A DNA stretch of 64,000 nucleotides, taken from contig NZ_FQVO01000011.1 in the NCBI RefSeq assembly GCF_900129385.1, positions 1 to 64,000 of the forward strand, given 5' to 3'. Source of the stretch: Chryseobacterium takakiae (GTDB lineage Bacteria > Bacteroidota > Bacteroidia > Flavobacteriales > Weeksellaceae). Both the position numbers and the translations under genes were made by a program. The notes under the pieces were generated by a model, which did no database searches, was not told the DNA's origin, and worked only from the letters and a program-made list of their open reading frames with translations. Of the stretch, positions 45,641 to 54,771 are shown in pieces; within the stretch, counting starts at the first letter, position 1, and each line of letters starts with the position of its first letter.

Positions 45641-45660
45641 TATAAAATTTCAGTTCAATT

Positions 45661-46491
45661 TTGAAAACGAAAAAGCAAGATTACGCTCATCTTTCATCCA
45701 AACAGCCGATTGGTATTTTTGACAGCGGAGTTGGAGGTTTAACGGTTGCTAAAGAAATTAAGAGGCTTCTCCCTCATGAAGATCTTATTTATTTTGGCGA
45801 CACCAAACATCTTCCTTACGGTGAAAAATCCAGGGAAGCCATCATTGAATATTCTACAAAGATCACCAATTTTTTGCTGGAGCAGAACTGTAAAGCAATA
45901 GTGATTGCCTGCAATACCGCCACGGCAAATGCTTTGAACGAAGTCATGCAGTCAGTGGCAGGAAAAGTTCCGGTAATTGACGTGATCAATCCTGTTGCAG
46001 AAAAAGTTTCGTACGAAATTCATAATAATGTGGGAGTAATTGCAACGAAAGCAACAGTGAATTCGGGCTTATATAAAAAAAGCATCAGAAAACACAATAA
46101 GTGGATTAAAGTGGATGAACTGGCTACACCGCTATTGGTTCCTGCCATTGAAGAAGGCTTTAAAAACCATCCGATTACCCACGCGATTATTTATAATTAC
46201 CTGAGCAACAGTAAGCTGAAAAATATCGAGACCTTAATTTTAGGATGTACTCATTATCCTCTTCTTATTGACGAAATCAAACAGTATTACGGAAACCGTG
46301 TCCGTGTGATTGATTCTCCAAATATAGTAGCCAATCATCTGAAAAGTATTCTGGATAAATATCATCTGCTGAATGATCAGAACCCGAATCCGAACTATCA
46401 TTTTTACCTTTCGGATCTAACTAAAAACTTCGAGAAAATTTCAAAGAAATTTTTTGGCAAAACCATCGATCTTGAATTAAAAGTGTTGTAA
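45661..46491 (+). CDS. murI: Glutamate racemase (TTG start)
   Basis: This 276-aa enzyme makes D-glutamate for peptidoglycan. The N-terminus has PIGIFDSGVGGLTVAKE. The two catalytic cysteines are Cys84 (ACNTAT) and Cys196 (LGCTHYPLL). No ATG lies between the upstream promoter box and the conserved first strand, so the TTG at 45661 is the best start. It gives an N-terminus of 16 residues before the PIGIFDSG motif, normal for this lineage. A terminator at 46495-46521 follows. Confidence 0.94.
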   Translation: MKTKKQDYAHLSSKQPIGIFDSGVGGLTVAKEIKRLLPHEDLIYFGDTKHLPYGEKSREAIIEYSTKITNFLLEQNCKAIVIACNTATANALNEVMQSVAGKVPVIDVINPVAEKVSYEIHNNVGVIATKATVNSGLYKKSIRKHNKWIKVDELATPLLVPAIEEGFKNHPITHAIIYNYLSNSKLKNIETLILGCTHYPLLIDEIKQYYGNRVRVIDSPNIVANHLKSILDKYHLLNDQNPNPNYHFYLSDLTKNFEKISKKFFGKTIDLELKVL

Positions 46492-46494
46492 ATA

Positions 46495-46521
46495 AAAGCT
46501 GTTTCTACCGGAAACAGCTTT
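46495..46521 (+). terminator. Terminator of murI
   Basis: AAAGCTGTTTC pairs with GAAACAGCTTT, followed by ATCTTTTT. Confidence 0.8.
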
Positions 46522-46644
46522 ATCTTTTTCGGCTGGTTGATTCTAACCATGCACTTTGTCACCCCGTAAAGATCCAAACGAAGCATACGCAAACGGATTC
46601 CTACGGGATAACAAAAGGTCTATATACTACTGAGTAAACTATAA

Positions 46645-46711
46645 TAGCCCCGATTGCAATGAAAATCCTTTTTTGCAAAAAAAGATTGTAATGGAAAGCG
46701 AGAAAAGCTCC
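46645..46711 (+). repeat. Intergenic TAGCCCCGAT/AGCTCC element, copy 3
   Basis: This begins TAGCCCCGATTGCAATG and ends AAAGCGAGAAAAGCTCC. The centre is a palindrome of T and A tracts around TTGCAA. It is a shorter version of copy 2 (3516-3629) with a different hairpin core but the same head and tail. Confidence 0.7.
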
Positions 46712-47069
46712 TGAAAAATTAGGTTTATTAATGTCTATAATTAAATTCTTAATTTGTAATCTTCTTTTCGGCGTATGTACCGCTTGGTTTTGTTGTTTTT
46801 AGATCATTCTCCGATGGTTACAGCAAACAAACTTTCGTATTTTCATTAGCATCATGCGATCTAATGAATTATTTTACTGGCATTTCGAAATACAATAAGT
46901 CTCCGCAGAAAAAATTGAGTGTTAGCTTTATAAGCCTTCTTGATAAAAATACATAATAGATTTATGAATATTGATATTGCATCATAAATTATTTATATGA
47001 CAATAATTTGTATATTATTGTTTAAATTTTTAAAATAATTGAATTTAATTCATATAATTAAATATTTTA

Positions 47070-47098
47070 TTGTGATATTAATAAAAATTGTATATTTG
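47070..47098 (+). promoter_or_regulatory. Canonical Bacteroidota promoter of the T9SS cargo gene
   Basis: TTG at 47070-47072 and TATATTTG at 47091-47098 are 18 bases apart, a full match to the flavobacterial TTG-N17-23-TAnnTTTG form. The start codon is at 47125. Confidence 0.7.
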
Positions 47099-47124
47099 GT
47101 GCTTTAACTTTTAAACAACAAATT

Positions 47125-47988
47125 ATGGTGCAAAAATTACTTTTTCGAAAAACAAACTTAAAAATCTTCACGAAACTCACATGTGTTTTCTTGATAGTTT
47201 CATTTTTTCAGCTATTTAAGGCGCAGATCGTCTACAAGGATATTATCCCTGATTTTACAATTACGATGTATTCAAATGGTGGTGCATATAATGATATTAT
47301 TCCAATAGACTTTAATAGTGATGGAACTAAAGAATACGATTTCCGATGGGAAGATTGGGGGCCGCCGGGAAATGAATGGTTTATGCATATGACCTTCGGA
47401 GGACCTAACAATCAAATGGCATTAAAAGGAACGGCAGTTACTGCTTTTGGAGGTAAAATACTTGTACCTCTACAGGCTAACCAGACAATAGATGCTAGTT
47501 TAACTTGGGGAAACTCCTATCCCGAACCGTTTGTTGGCGAAAGTACTACAGATGCTAATTTTCGTGGATTAGGAGATCGCTATATTGGTGTAAGATTTAA
47601 GATTGGAACCAATACATACTATGGTTGGGTCTTGGTAAATTTCTCCAATACAAGAGTGCTTACAGTAAAATCTTATGCCTATAACTCTACTCCCAATCAG
47701 TCGATATTGGCAGGTCAGAAAACTTTACTAGGAACAAATGAAGTGCAAGAGTCTAAAAACGAGAGTCTTATATTCCCAAATCCGGCTATATCAGAAGTTA
47801 CACTTCCTGAAAAAAGTTCATTCGTAACCTTTTATGATGTTTCCGGGAAAAAAATTATGGACGCTCATGTTGGTGATCATAAAAAAGTAAATATTTCTAC
47901 ATTAGAAGATGGAACGTACATTCTAAGTATCAAAACAAAAGATAAAAAAACAGTTTCTGCAAAGCTGATTAAGAATTCAAATCCATAA
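47125..47988 (+). CDS. Secreted protein with T9SS type A sorting domain
   Basis: This 287-aa protein has an N-terminal signal peptide with a longer-than-usual n-region (cleavage near LFKAQ). The central domain (about 40-200) looks like a beta-sandwich (YIGVRFKIGTNTYYGWVLVNF). The C-terminal 75 residues are a type A T9SS sorting domain: SLIFPNPAISEVTLPEKSS, then FYDVSGKKI, and the GTYILSIKTKD end strand. The protein is thus predicted to be exported by the type IX system and released or attached at the surface. The central domain function is unknown. Confidence 0.88.
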   Translation: MVQKLLFRKTNLKIFTKLTCVFLIVSFFQLFKAQIVYKDIIPDFTITMYSNGGAYNDIIPIDFNSDGTKEYDFRWEDWGPPGNEWFMHMTFGGPNNQMALKGTAVTAFGGKILVPLQANQTIDASLTWGNSYPEPFVGESTTDANFRGLGDRYIGVRFKIGTNTYYGWVLVNFSNTRVLTVKSYAYNSTPNQSILAGQKTLLGTNEVQESKNESLIFPNPAISEVTLPEKSSFVTFYDVSGKKIMDAHVGDHKKVNISTLEDGTYILSIKTKDKKTVSAKLIKNSNP

Positions 47989-48009
47989 AAAGCTAATTTT
48001 GTTTTTTAT

Positions 48010-48043
48010 AAACAGAGTGGAAGCTAATGTCTCCACTCTGTTT
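48010..48043. terminator. Terminator between the T9SS cargo gene and rsmD
   Basis: AAACAGAGTGGA (48010-48021) pairs with TCCACTCTGTTT (48032-48043). Its position between convergent genes suggests bidirectional use. Confidence 0.8.
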
Positions 48044-48064
48044 AATTATATCATCTTAACAGAA

Positions 48065-48637
48065 TCAAAGATTTTCAGATTCCTCGTGATTCGGTTCGTA
48101 AAAACTGAAGCTCACGTTTCCGTATTTTCTGGTATCAACCAAATTCGGGTGGTCAAATTTCATCCTGCTTTGGTGTTCTAACACTAAAACTCCGTTTTCT
48201 TTGAGGTATTTATTGTTTAAAACCAGGGAAATAATTTCCTGATACTTCTTTTCTTCCATTTCGAAAGGCGCATCGGAAAACACGATTTCAAAGGACTTTT
48301 TATTCCTGAATTTTTTCAGCCAGTCGAACACATCTCCGCGCTGAACATTCACCTGTAAAGCCATATCCAGTTCAGCAGCTGTTGCATTAATGAAAGCGGT
48401 ATGTTTTGGGTTCATTTCTACAGAAGTTATATCCTGGCAGCCTCTGGAAGCAAATTCAAGCGTAATGGAACCGATGCCTGCAAAAAGATCAAGCACGGAA
48501 ACCGACTGCATGTCATACGTGTTTTCCAAAATACTGAAAAGTGCCTCTTTTGCAAAGTCTGTGGTAGGCCTTACGTCAAAATTTCTCGGTGCTGCTATCT
48601 TCTTGGCTTTCCATTTGCCGGATATGATTCTGTACAT
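48065..48637 (-). CDS. rsmD: 16S rRNA (guanine-N2)-methyltransferase RsmD
   Basis: This 190-aa SAM-dependent methyltransferase modifies G966 of 16S rRNA in E. coli. The N-terminus MYRIISGKWKAKKI and RPTTDFAKEALFSIL are RsmD hallmarks, and the SAM-binding motif is VLDLFAGIGSITLEFASRG. The catalytic motif reads DAPF instead of the usual DPPF. It is probably the last gene of an smr-DUF3822-rsmD unit, 60 bp after DUF3822. Confidence 0.92.
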   Translation of the reverse strand: MYRIISGKWKAKKIAAPRNFDVRPTTDFAKEALFSILENTYDMQSVSVLDLFAGIGSITLEFASRGCQDITSVEMNPKHTAFINATAAELDMALQVNVQRGDVFDWLKKFRNKKSFEIVFSDAPFEMEEKKYQEIISLVLNNKYLKENGVLVLEHQSRMKFDHPNLVDTRKYGNVSFSFYEPNHEESENL

Positions 48638-48697
48638 AATGTTGGGTTGTAGATTAAAGTAAATATCAGGAAATGATGCCTGATATGGTTCTGCAAT

Positions 48698-49414
48698 CTA
48701 ATTTAATATAAAATTTTTATTCGGAATATTATCGTAGACGATTTTCAGATTTTTCACAAATTTCTGTAATTCTGAAATGAAAGTTTCATTCTCCGTAGTT
48801 TCACCGTAGGCAAAGAAATGGGTTTCATTGATCCCGAAACCGATTTTGCTTAAAGTAAACATGATGAAATACAGAAAATCCACCTCAGAATTCACATCCA
48901 GATTGTTGTATAAGATAATTTTTTTCTGGTCAATGGCAAAAAATTCACACTGATTATGATAAAGGTTGATATGAATCTCCTTATTGTTTTTATTCTGAAT
49001 GGAATTCAGAAACTTTTCACCCGAAAAATTAAAGTTTACAGGCAAAGCCAGGTCTTTTATTTTTTTATAAAAATTCTTCGGAAAGGTGTAATAAAACTGA
49101 ACCTTAAATTTCTCATTGATCGACAGCATCAGCTCTTCTTTTTCCTTATCAACGGGAGCATTAAAAGCAATCAGGTCAAATCCTGTTTCATGTTCGGAAA
49201 AGCCTTCCGGCATCAATGTAAAATGGTTGAGCGCGGAAATAACATGAATTTCATCAAACCGCTGTTTGATCAATACTTCATCCAGCTGATCTGCAATAAG
49301 ATTCTCCGGAGATTCTTCATCTTTGAAGTAGGATTTTTCCTCCACGATGCTTTTGTTTTTAGCAATCTGGTACGTCAATCCGTCTTTGGTGAAAAGTAAA
49401 TTAAGTATGTTCAT
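48698..49414 (-). CDS. DUF3822-family protein
   Basis: This 238-aa cytoplasmic protein matches DUF3822, a Bacteroidota family usually encoded beside rsmD. No catalytic motif is obvious. The strand pattern (INILNLLFTKDGLTYQIA-like start, then EIHINLYHNQCEFFAID) recalls a duplicated RNase H-like/actin-like fold, but that is only an impression. It starts 18 bp after the smr stop and lies 60 bp before rsmD. Confidence 0.8.
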   Translation of the reverse strand: MNILNLLFTKDGLTYQIAKNKSIVEEKSYFKDEESPENLIADQLDEVLIKQRFDEIHVISALNHFTLMPEGFSEHETGFDLIAFNAPVDKEKEELMLSINEKFKVQFYYTFPKNFYKKIKDLALPVNFNFSGEKFLNSIQNKNNKEIHINLYHNQCEFFAIDQKKIILYNNLDVNSEVDFLYFIMFTLSKIGFGINETHFFAYGETTENETFISELQKFVKNLKIVYDNIPNKNFILN

Positions 49415-49432
49415 AGTTCAATTCCTGCAAAT

Positions 49433-49927
49433 TTAGTGAAATTCTACCATTACAGCACCCGATTGATGGTGAAGTATTTCCTTATTGTAAAAATCAAGTC
49501 CGGTCTGGCTTTCAAGAACGTCTAAAACCATCCTCTGAAGGACACCATCGCCAATTCCGTGTACGATTTCCAGTCGCTTAAGATGGTTTTTCCTGCAAAA
49601 ACTCAACGTTTCGAGTAATCTTTCCTTCTGAATAAAAAGCCTTTCAAAACTGTCGTAATCATTAGGATTTTTAACGAGATTATGAAAATGCAGATCCAGA
49701 ACCAAAGCGTTTTTCTGATGCTTTTTAGAAATATTCTTTTTAGGCTCCGCTTTTTTTACAATTTTGATATTTTCATATAAATCGGAAATCTTCGGAACCA
49801 GCTTTTCTTTCGGATACTGATAGGTAAAGCCGTACTCATCTTTAAAGACAACAATATTTCCATTGACCGAAGTTACAATTCCGCTCAAATCTTCATCCAC
49901 TACAGAAACTTTATCTCCAATTTTCAT
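49433..49927 (-). CDS. Smr-domain protein
   Basis: This 164-aa protein has an N-terminal small beta-barrel (MKIGDKVSVVDEDLSGIV, KOW- or Tudor-like) and a C-terminal Smr domain. The Smr motifs are DLHFHNL and HGIGDG. Smr domains are endonucleases acting on branched DNA or, in the SmrB type, on mRNA in collided ribosomes. This form lacks the MutS part of MutS2. It heads the smr-DUF3822-rsmD unit. Confidence 0.88.
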   Translation of the reverse strand: MKIGDKVSVVDEDLSGIVTSVNGNIVVFKDEYGFTYQYPKEKLVPKISDLYENIKIVKKAEPKKNISKKHQKNALVLDLHFHNLVKNPNDYDSFERLFIQKERLLETLSFCRKNHLKRLEIVHGIGDGVLQRMVLDVLESQTGLDFYNKEILHHQSGAVMVEFH

Positions 49928-50008
49928 AGTACTGTCATTGCGAGGAACGAAGCAATCTCTTACTATTCTTAACTCCTCATTTTTTTTCTTAATGGTTTAA
50001 AAATTATT

Positions 50009-50506
50009 TTAAAACTTCGGTCCCAATTCAATAACTTCCAGATCCCTGATTTCTGCACCGTCAATTACGAAACGCATCATCGTTCTTACCTTATGCCATC
50101 CCTGCTTTCCACAGGCTCCCGGATTCAGATGCAGCAGATTGTTTTTCGGGTCAGACATCACTTTTAAGATGTGAGAGTGTCCTGAAATAAATAATTTTGG
50201 CGCTTTTGAAATAATTTCCTGTTTTGCCAAAGGAGAATATTTTCCGGGATAGCCACCGATATGGATCATCAGAACTTCCACATCTTCACAAAAGAAACGA
50301 TTCACCTCGGGAAATTCCGAACGTATTTTTGCATTGTCGATATTTCCGTAAACGCCTTTTAGCGGCTTTATTTTTTCCAGCTGTTCAATTACCTCCATGC
50401 TGCCGAAATCTCCGCCGTGCCATATTTCATCCGCCTGACCTGCATATTCTAAAATTCGGTCGTCGATATATGAATGGGAATCGGAAAGGAGCAGGATTTT
50501 GGTCAT
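50009..50506 (-). CDS. YfcE/MJ0936-family metallophosphoesterase
   Basis: This 165-aa protein has the calcineurin-like phosphoesterase motifs in order: LLSDSHSYID, IWHGGDFGS, VYGNIDNAKI, IHIGGYPG and SGHSHILK. Small members of this family hydrolyse phosphodiesters in vitro; the natural substrate is unknown. A -7 box (TATCTTTG, minus strand, 50533-50526) lies about 20 bases upstream. Confidence 0.9.
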   Translation of the reverse strand: MTKILLLSDSHSYIDDRILEYAGQADEIWHGGDFGSMEVIEQLEKIKPLKGVYGNIDNAKIRSEFPEVNRFFCEDVEVLMIHIGGYPGKYSPLAKQEIISKAPKLFISGHSHILKVMSDPKNNLLHLNPGACGKQGWHKVRTMMRFVIDGAEIRDLEVIELGPKF

Positions 50507-50708
50507 TGAATATTTGAATTTTGTACAAAGATAAGTTTAAATTAAATTATTTCATTGAATAGATACGGATGTCATTCTGAATGAAATTTTGCGGAGCATT
50601 ATGAAAAGAAGAATCTAAAATATGTTCAAATTTTATTTAAAAGCAAAAGGCGCAGAGATTAATTGATTAGTTTAAACAACCTTTATAAAAATGATTCAAC
50701 GCAGGAGA

Positions 50709-50736
50709 TTGTAAACGGCTTTATTTACTACATTTG
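50709..50736 (+). promoter_or_regulatory. Promoter of the serine hydrolase gene
   Basis: TTG at 50709-50711 and TACATTTG at 50729-50736 are 17 bases apart, and the ATG is at 50751. Confidence 0.6.
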
Positions 50737-50750
50737 AAAAAATTTAAAAA

Positions 50751-52295
50751 ATGAAGCAGAAACTTTCTATTTTCCTTCTTTTGCTGACGGTTGGTTTGGC
50801 CAATGCGCAGGTTGAAGAGAAAAAACTGGATGAATTGGTACAAAATACATTGAAAACATTCGATGTTCCGGGAATGTCGGTTGGAGTAATCAAAGACGGA
50901 AAAGTAATTTACTCTAAAGGATTTGGTGTACGTTCTTTAACGACCAAGCAGCCGATGGACGACAATACGCTGGTCGGCATTGCCTCCAACTCCAAAGGTT
51001 TTACCTGTACAGCCCTTGCAATTTTAGCCGATGAAGGAAAATTGAACTGGGATGATAAAGTATCAAAATACATCCCGGAATTCCAGATGTACGATCCCTA
51101 TGTTTCCCAAAATGTAACCATCAAAGATCTGGTAACGCACAGAGCCGGATTAGGACTGGGGCAGGGAGACTTGATGTTCTTTCCGGAAGGAGGAAATTTA
51201 ACGGTCAACGATATTGTTCACAATGTACGGTATTTAAAACCGGAAAATCCTTTCAGAACCACATTAGATTATAACAACATCATGTTCATTGTAGCAGGAG
51301 AAGTGATCCACAGAATTTCCGGGTTAAGCTGGGCTGAATTTATTGAGCAGAGAATCATGAAACCGGTTGGGATGACATCCAGTTTCGGAAGTTACAACAG
51401 GGCAAAGGCGGTTGCCAATAAAATTGACGCACACGCTCCGGTTGACGGAAAAGCCATCGCTGTTCCTCACGACTGGAATGAAACGGCCAATGCAGCCGGA
51501 GGAATTATGAGCAACATCAAAGATATGATGCTTTGGGCAGAATGTCTTCTTAATAATTTCACCACCAAAGACGGTAAAAAATTGGTTTCCGATAAAAATG
51601 TACAGCAGCTTTGGAGTCTCCAAATTCCTGAAGCAGTTGCTGCTAAAAATCCTTATGACACCAGTTTCTACGGATATGGGTTAGGCTGGTTTTTAAGTGA
51701 TGTGAAAGGTCATAAACAGGTTCAGCATACGGGAGGATTGATCGGTACGGTTACGCAGTTTACCTTAATTCCGGATATGAAACTGGGAATTGTCGTATTA
51801 ACCAACCAACAGTCCGGAGCGGCGTTCAATACGATTACTAATACGGTGAAAGACTCTTACCTGGGAATTGCAGACCGAAACTGGCTGAAAACCTACGGCG
51901 AAAGGATGAAAAAAATGGAAGAAAGTTTTAACCAACAGAAAAAAGAAGCGTTTGCAAAATCGGAAGCTTTCAGAAAAGATAAAAACCTTCAGCCAAAAGC
52001 AGAACAATTTACCGGAACGTACACTGATCAATGGTTTGGAGATGTGGAAATTTCCCAGCAGGGGAATAGCTACAGAATCGTATGCAAAAATTCTCCAAGA
52101 TTAAAAGGCGAGCTGCTTCCGTATTCCAATAATTCTTTCATCATCAAATGGGACGACAGAAGCTATGATGCCGATGCCTACATTATTTTTGATTATGATG
52201 AAACGGGAAAAGCCCGGTCGGCGAGATTAAAACCGATTTCCGATGTGACGGATTTCAGCTTTGATTTTGATGATCTGGATTTGAGAAGGAAATAA
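50751..52295 (+). CDS. Beta-lactamase-like serine hydrolase with DUF3471 domain
   Basis: This 514-aa secreted protein has a signal peptide (cleavage near GLANAQ) and a class C beta-lactamase/esterase fold. Active-site motifs are Ser79-x-x-Lys82 (ASNSKG), Tyr174-x-Asn176 (DYNNI) and His326-Thr-Gly (QHTGGL). The C-terminal 110 residues are a DUF3471-type lipocalin-like domain. Such proteins are usually D-amino-peptidases or esterases, not antibiotic-hydrolysing beta-lactamases. The natural substrate is unknown. Confidence 0.9.
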   Translation: MKQKLSIFLLLLTVGLANAQVEEKKLDELVQNTLKTFDVPGMSVGVIKDGKVIYSKGFGVRSLTTKQPMDDNTLVGIASNSKGFTCTALAILADEGKLNWDDKVSKYIPEFQMYDPYVSQNVTIKDLVTHRAGLGLGQGDLMFFPEGGNLTVNDIVHNVRYLKPENPFRTTLDYNNIMFIVAGEVIHRISGLSWAEFIEQRIMKPVGMTSSFGSYNRAKAVANKIDAHAPVDGKAIAVPHDWNETANAAGGIMSNIKDMMLWAECLLNNFTTKDGKKLVSDKNVQQLWSLQIPEAVAAKNPYDTSFYGYGLGWFLSDVKGHKQVQHTGGLIGTVTQFTLIPDMKLGIVVLTNQQSGAAFNTITNTVKDSYLGIADRNWLKTYGERMKKMEESFNQQKKEAFAKSEAFRKDKNLQPKAEQFTGTYTDQWFGDVEISQQGNSYRIVCKNSPRLKGELLPYSNNSFIIKWDDRSYDADAYIIFDYDETGKARSARLKPISDVTDFSFDFDDLDLRRK

Positions 52296-53095
52296 ATTAA
52301 CCGCAAAATCTTTTTAACACATAAGTCACATTAGATTAAAGGATAAAGCTTTGCGTATATTTAGAACACATAAGTCTTTAAAAATCTTTGATTTTTTTCT
52401 AATGTGTTCTAAAACTATTTTCAATATTTAAAAAAAATCTTCTGTGACTCATGTGTTAATTTCTCCGTGAAATCTGCGCGATCTGTGGGAACTTTTTTAA
52501 CCGCAAAAGTGGCAAAAGATGTTAGGCTGTATAAAGATGTTGAATTCTTGATGTTGAAAAGCGTACAAAAGTGAAAAATCTTTGATTTTTTTTTCTAATG
52601 TGCTCTGAAATATTTTCAATATTTAAAAAAAATCTTCTGTGACTCATGTGTTAATTTCTCTGTGAAAATCTGCGCAATCTGTGGGAGATTTTACCATAAA
52701 TATTACAAACACTTTTAAACACATAAGTCACATTAGATTAAAGGATAAAGCTTTGCGCCTATTTTAGAACACAAAAGAATAAAAATTGAAGATTTTTTAA
52801 TCTATTTGATCTTTTTAATTGGTAGCCATCAACTTTACATATAAGTCAAACTCATCTTTTGAGACTTTTGTGGTTATATAAAAAGTAGACAGAATTATAT
52901 TTTAACATTAAGAAGTTAAGATATTTTCTTAATTATCTTAATTTAAAATCAATGTATTGATTTCTTATATTTTAGGTGTAATAAACTAAATTTCTTAATG
53001 TAGAATTAAGAATAAACAAAGTTTATTTGAATGAAGCAAATTAAGAAAAATGTCTCAAAAATTATTACGTAAAATTTAAACAGAATCTCGATGTT
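52296..53095. other. 800-bp non-coding region of diverged direct repeats
   Basis: No gene seen. Two long related blocks occur: 52381-52490 and 52575-52686 share an AAAATCTTTGATTTTTTT start and a TTCTGTGACTCATGTGTTAA core. A second unit, AACACATAAGTCACATTAGA, occurs at 52316-52370 and 52718-52772. Related copies occur at 62738-62790 and 63201-63255. The right part is AT-rich with no visible feature. Confidence 0.7.
52316..52772. repeat. Dispersed repeat cluster (AACACATAAGTCACATTAGA family), left
   Basis: Copies at 52316-52370 and 52718-52772 share AACACATAAGTCACATTAGA and then GGATAAAGCTTTGCG. They flank two copies of a roughly 110-bp block. The same unit reappears in the same orientation at 62738-62790 and, more diverged, 63201-63255. 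Confidence 0.75.
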
Positions 53096-53575
53096 TTATT
53101 TAATCTTTCCGGGATCGTAGAAGAAGATCAATCTCTTTTTGGCACCGTCAAATTCCGACCACGAATTGCAGTCGATCTCAAAACCCGCAACGCCGCAGGT
53201 CGGGAAATGGAAAATATCTTCGGAAATAGAATTCGCGAAATTGGAAATCCCGTTGTTGTGAGAGAAAAACGCTACGGAATTCACGTTGTCATCCAGATCA
53301 TAGATCACCGATTCAAAATTGCTTTCCGAAGGATTATACAGCTTCTCATTCGTTGTAATATTGATGTTGTAGGACTGGTTGAAAATTTTGCACGTATTCA
53401 ATGCACGCACGGCGGGGCTCGAGACAAAATAATCGATCGCCACGTTATTATTTTTCATGAATCGGGACATATGCATTGCTTCTTCCAACCCCTTGTCTGC
53501 CAATGGTCTGTCGAAGTCTTCCGTTTCTTCCGGCCAGTCGCTCTTCGCATGTCTTACAAGAATGAGTTTCTTCAT
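53096..53575 (-). CDS. SixA-type histidine phosphatase
   Basis: This 159-aa protein belongs to the short histidine phosphatase branch of the phosphoglycerate mutase superfamily. The catalytic histidine is His9 in LVRHAKSDW, the second arginine lies in SSPAVRALNTC, and the late histidine in FFSHNNGISNF. SixA in E. coli removes phosphate from phosphohistidine domains; the target here is not known. Confidence 0.87.
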   Translation of the reverse strand: MKKLILVRHAKSDWPEETEDFDRPLADKGLEEAMHMSRFMKNNNVAIDYFVSSPAVRALNTCKIFNQSYNINITTNEKLYNPSESNFESVIYDLDDNVNSVAFFSHNNGISNFANSISEDIFHFPTCGVAGFEIDCNSWSEFDGAKKRLIFFYDPGKIK

Positions 53576-53646
53576 ATTTTCGTTTTTAGAAAATTAAAAT
53601 TATAAAAAAATTAGCGGAATAAACATGATTTATAAAAAAAATGTGT

Positions 53647-53679
53647 TTGGAATAAAATCATTAAAATTTACTAAATTTG
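53647..53679 (+). promoter_or_regulatory. Promoter of ruvX-def
   Basis: TTG at 53647-53649 and TAAATTTG at 53672-53679 are 22 bases apart. The ruvX ATG follows at 53687. Confidence 0.6.
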
Positions 53680-53686
53680 CAAACCT

Positions 53687-54103
53687 ATGGGACAAATCCT
53701 TGCAATAGACTATGGAAAGGCACGTTGTGGTATCGCTGCAACCGACGATATGCAGATCATTGCAAGCGGTCTGGATACGGTATCGACGCCGCTTCTCACT
53801 GAATTTTTAAAGAAATATTTCAGCGAAAATAAGGTGGATGAAGTCGTGATCGGGCTTCCTGTAGACCTGAAAGGAAATATCTCCGAAGTGGAAAACGACA
53901 TTTTGCAGTTCATAGAAATTTTTGAAAAAGAATTTCCGGCTGTTAAGGTCAACCGCTTCGATGAGCGATTTACATCCAAGATGGCTTCTTTTTTTATCTC
54001 CCAGAGCGGAAAGAATAAAAAACAGAGGCAGCAGAAAGGATTAATAGATAAAGTAAGTGCAACCATCATATTGCAGAATTTTTTAGAACAAAGAACAAGA
54101 TGA
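53687..54103 (+). CDS. ruvX: Holliday junction resolvase-like protein RuvX (YqgF)
   Basis: This 138-aa RNase H-like protein has the YqgF acidic residues: Asp8 in ILAIDYGKARCGIA, a glutamate/aspartate stretch in EVVIGLPVDLKG, and Asp in VNRFDERFTS. In E. coli it takes part in pre-16S rRNA 5' processing; a resolvase activity has been proposed. Its stop overlaps the def start (ATGA), so the two are translationally coupled. Confidence 0.93.
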   Translation: MGQILAIDYGKARCGIAATDDMQIIASGLDTVSTPLLTEFLKKYFSENKVDEVVIGLPVDLKGNISEVENDILQFIEIFEKEFPAVKVNRFDERFTSKMASFFISQSGKNKKQRQQKGLIDKVSATIILQNFLEQRTR

Positions 54104-54672
54104 TTTTACCGATAAGAGCCTTTGGTGACCCCGTGTTAAGAAAAGTAGGAAAGGATATTGACAAAGAGTATCCCAACCTGCAGGAACTGATTGAGAACAT
54201 GTTCGAGACCATGTACAGTGCCAATGGAATTGGGTTGGCGGCCCCGCAGATCGGGCTGGATATCCGTCTGTTTGTGATCGATGTGAGCCCTTTGGCGGAA
54301 GACGAGGATTATGAGGACATCAAGGACGAACTGGCAGAATTCAAAAAAGTGTTCATCAATGCGAAAATCCTTGAAGAATCCGGGGAAGAGTGGAAGTTCA
54401 ACGAAGGATGTCTTTCTATTCCGGATGTGAGAGAAGATGTGAAGAGAAAAGGTACGATCGTGATCGAATATTATGACGAAAATTTTGTAAAACATACAGA
54501 AACTTTTTCCGATATTAGAGCCCGCGTAATTCAGCATGAATATGATCACATTGAAGGAATTTTGTTTACAGACCACCTCAGCGCGCTGAAAAAGAAGCTG
54601 GTAAAAGGGAAGCTGACCAAAATTACCCAGGGTGACGTAAGCATCAATTATAAAATGAGATTTCCAAAATAG
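54100..54672 (+). CDS. def: Peptide deformylase
   Basis: This 190-aa metalloenzyme removes the formyl group from new proteins. All three family motifs are present: GIGLAAPQIG, EGCLS (metal ligand Cys104) and HEYDH (His146, Glu147, His150). An insertion rich in Asp/Glu (about residues 68-80) is common in Bacteroidota. It overlaps ruvX by 4 bp. Confidence 0.97.
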   Translation: MILPIRAFGDPVLRKVGKDIDKEYPNLQELIENMFETMYSANGIGLAAPQIGLDIRLFVIDVSPLAEDEDYEDIKDELAEFKKVFINAKILEESGEEWKFNEGCLSIPDVREDVKRKGTIVIEYYDENFVKHTETFSDIRARVIQHEYDHIEGILFTDHLSALKKKLVKGKLTKITQGDVSINYKMRFPK

Positions 54673-54771
54673 TTTACATTAAGAATAAAGAAAATTAGAA
54701 AAGCAAAACGTTGTCACACCGAGCTTGTTGAAGTGGAATAGCCGATTGCAGAATTTACAAAAAATAAAATT

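Larger units (their letters stand above)
46492..47124. other. Intergenic region with terminator, repeats and promoter
   Basis: No gene seen. In order it holds the murI terminator (46495-46521), an imperfect inverted repeat CCCGTAAAGATCC/GGATTCCTACGGG (46563-46607), copy 3 of the TAGCCCCGAT element (46645-46711), an AT-rich stretch without recognisable structure, and the promoter of the next gene (47070-47098). Confidence 0.65.

Noticed and set aside
50751..52295. Serine hydrolase as an antibiotic-resistance beta-lactamase
   Set aside because: The DUF3471 tail and motif context are those of D-amino-peptidase/esterase-like homologs; resistance cannot be claimed.
52296..53095. Possible CRISPR array because of repeated phrases
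   Set aside because: Repeats are long, diverged and irregularly spaced, with no uniform spacers and no cas genes nearby.
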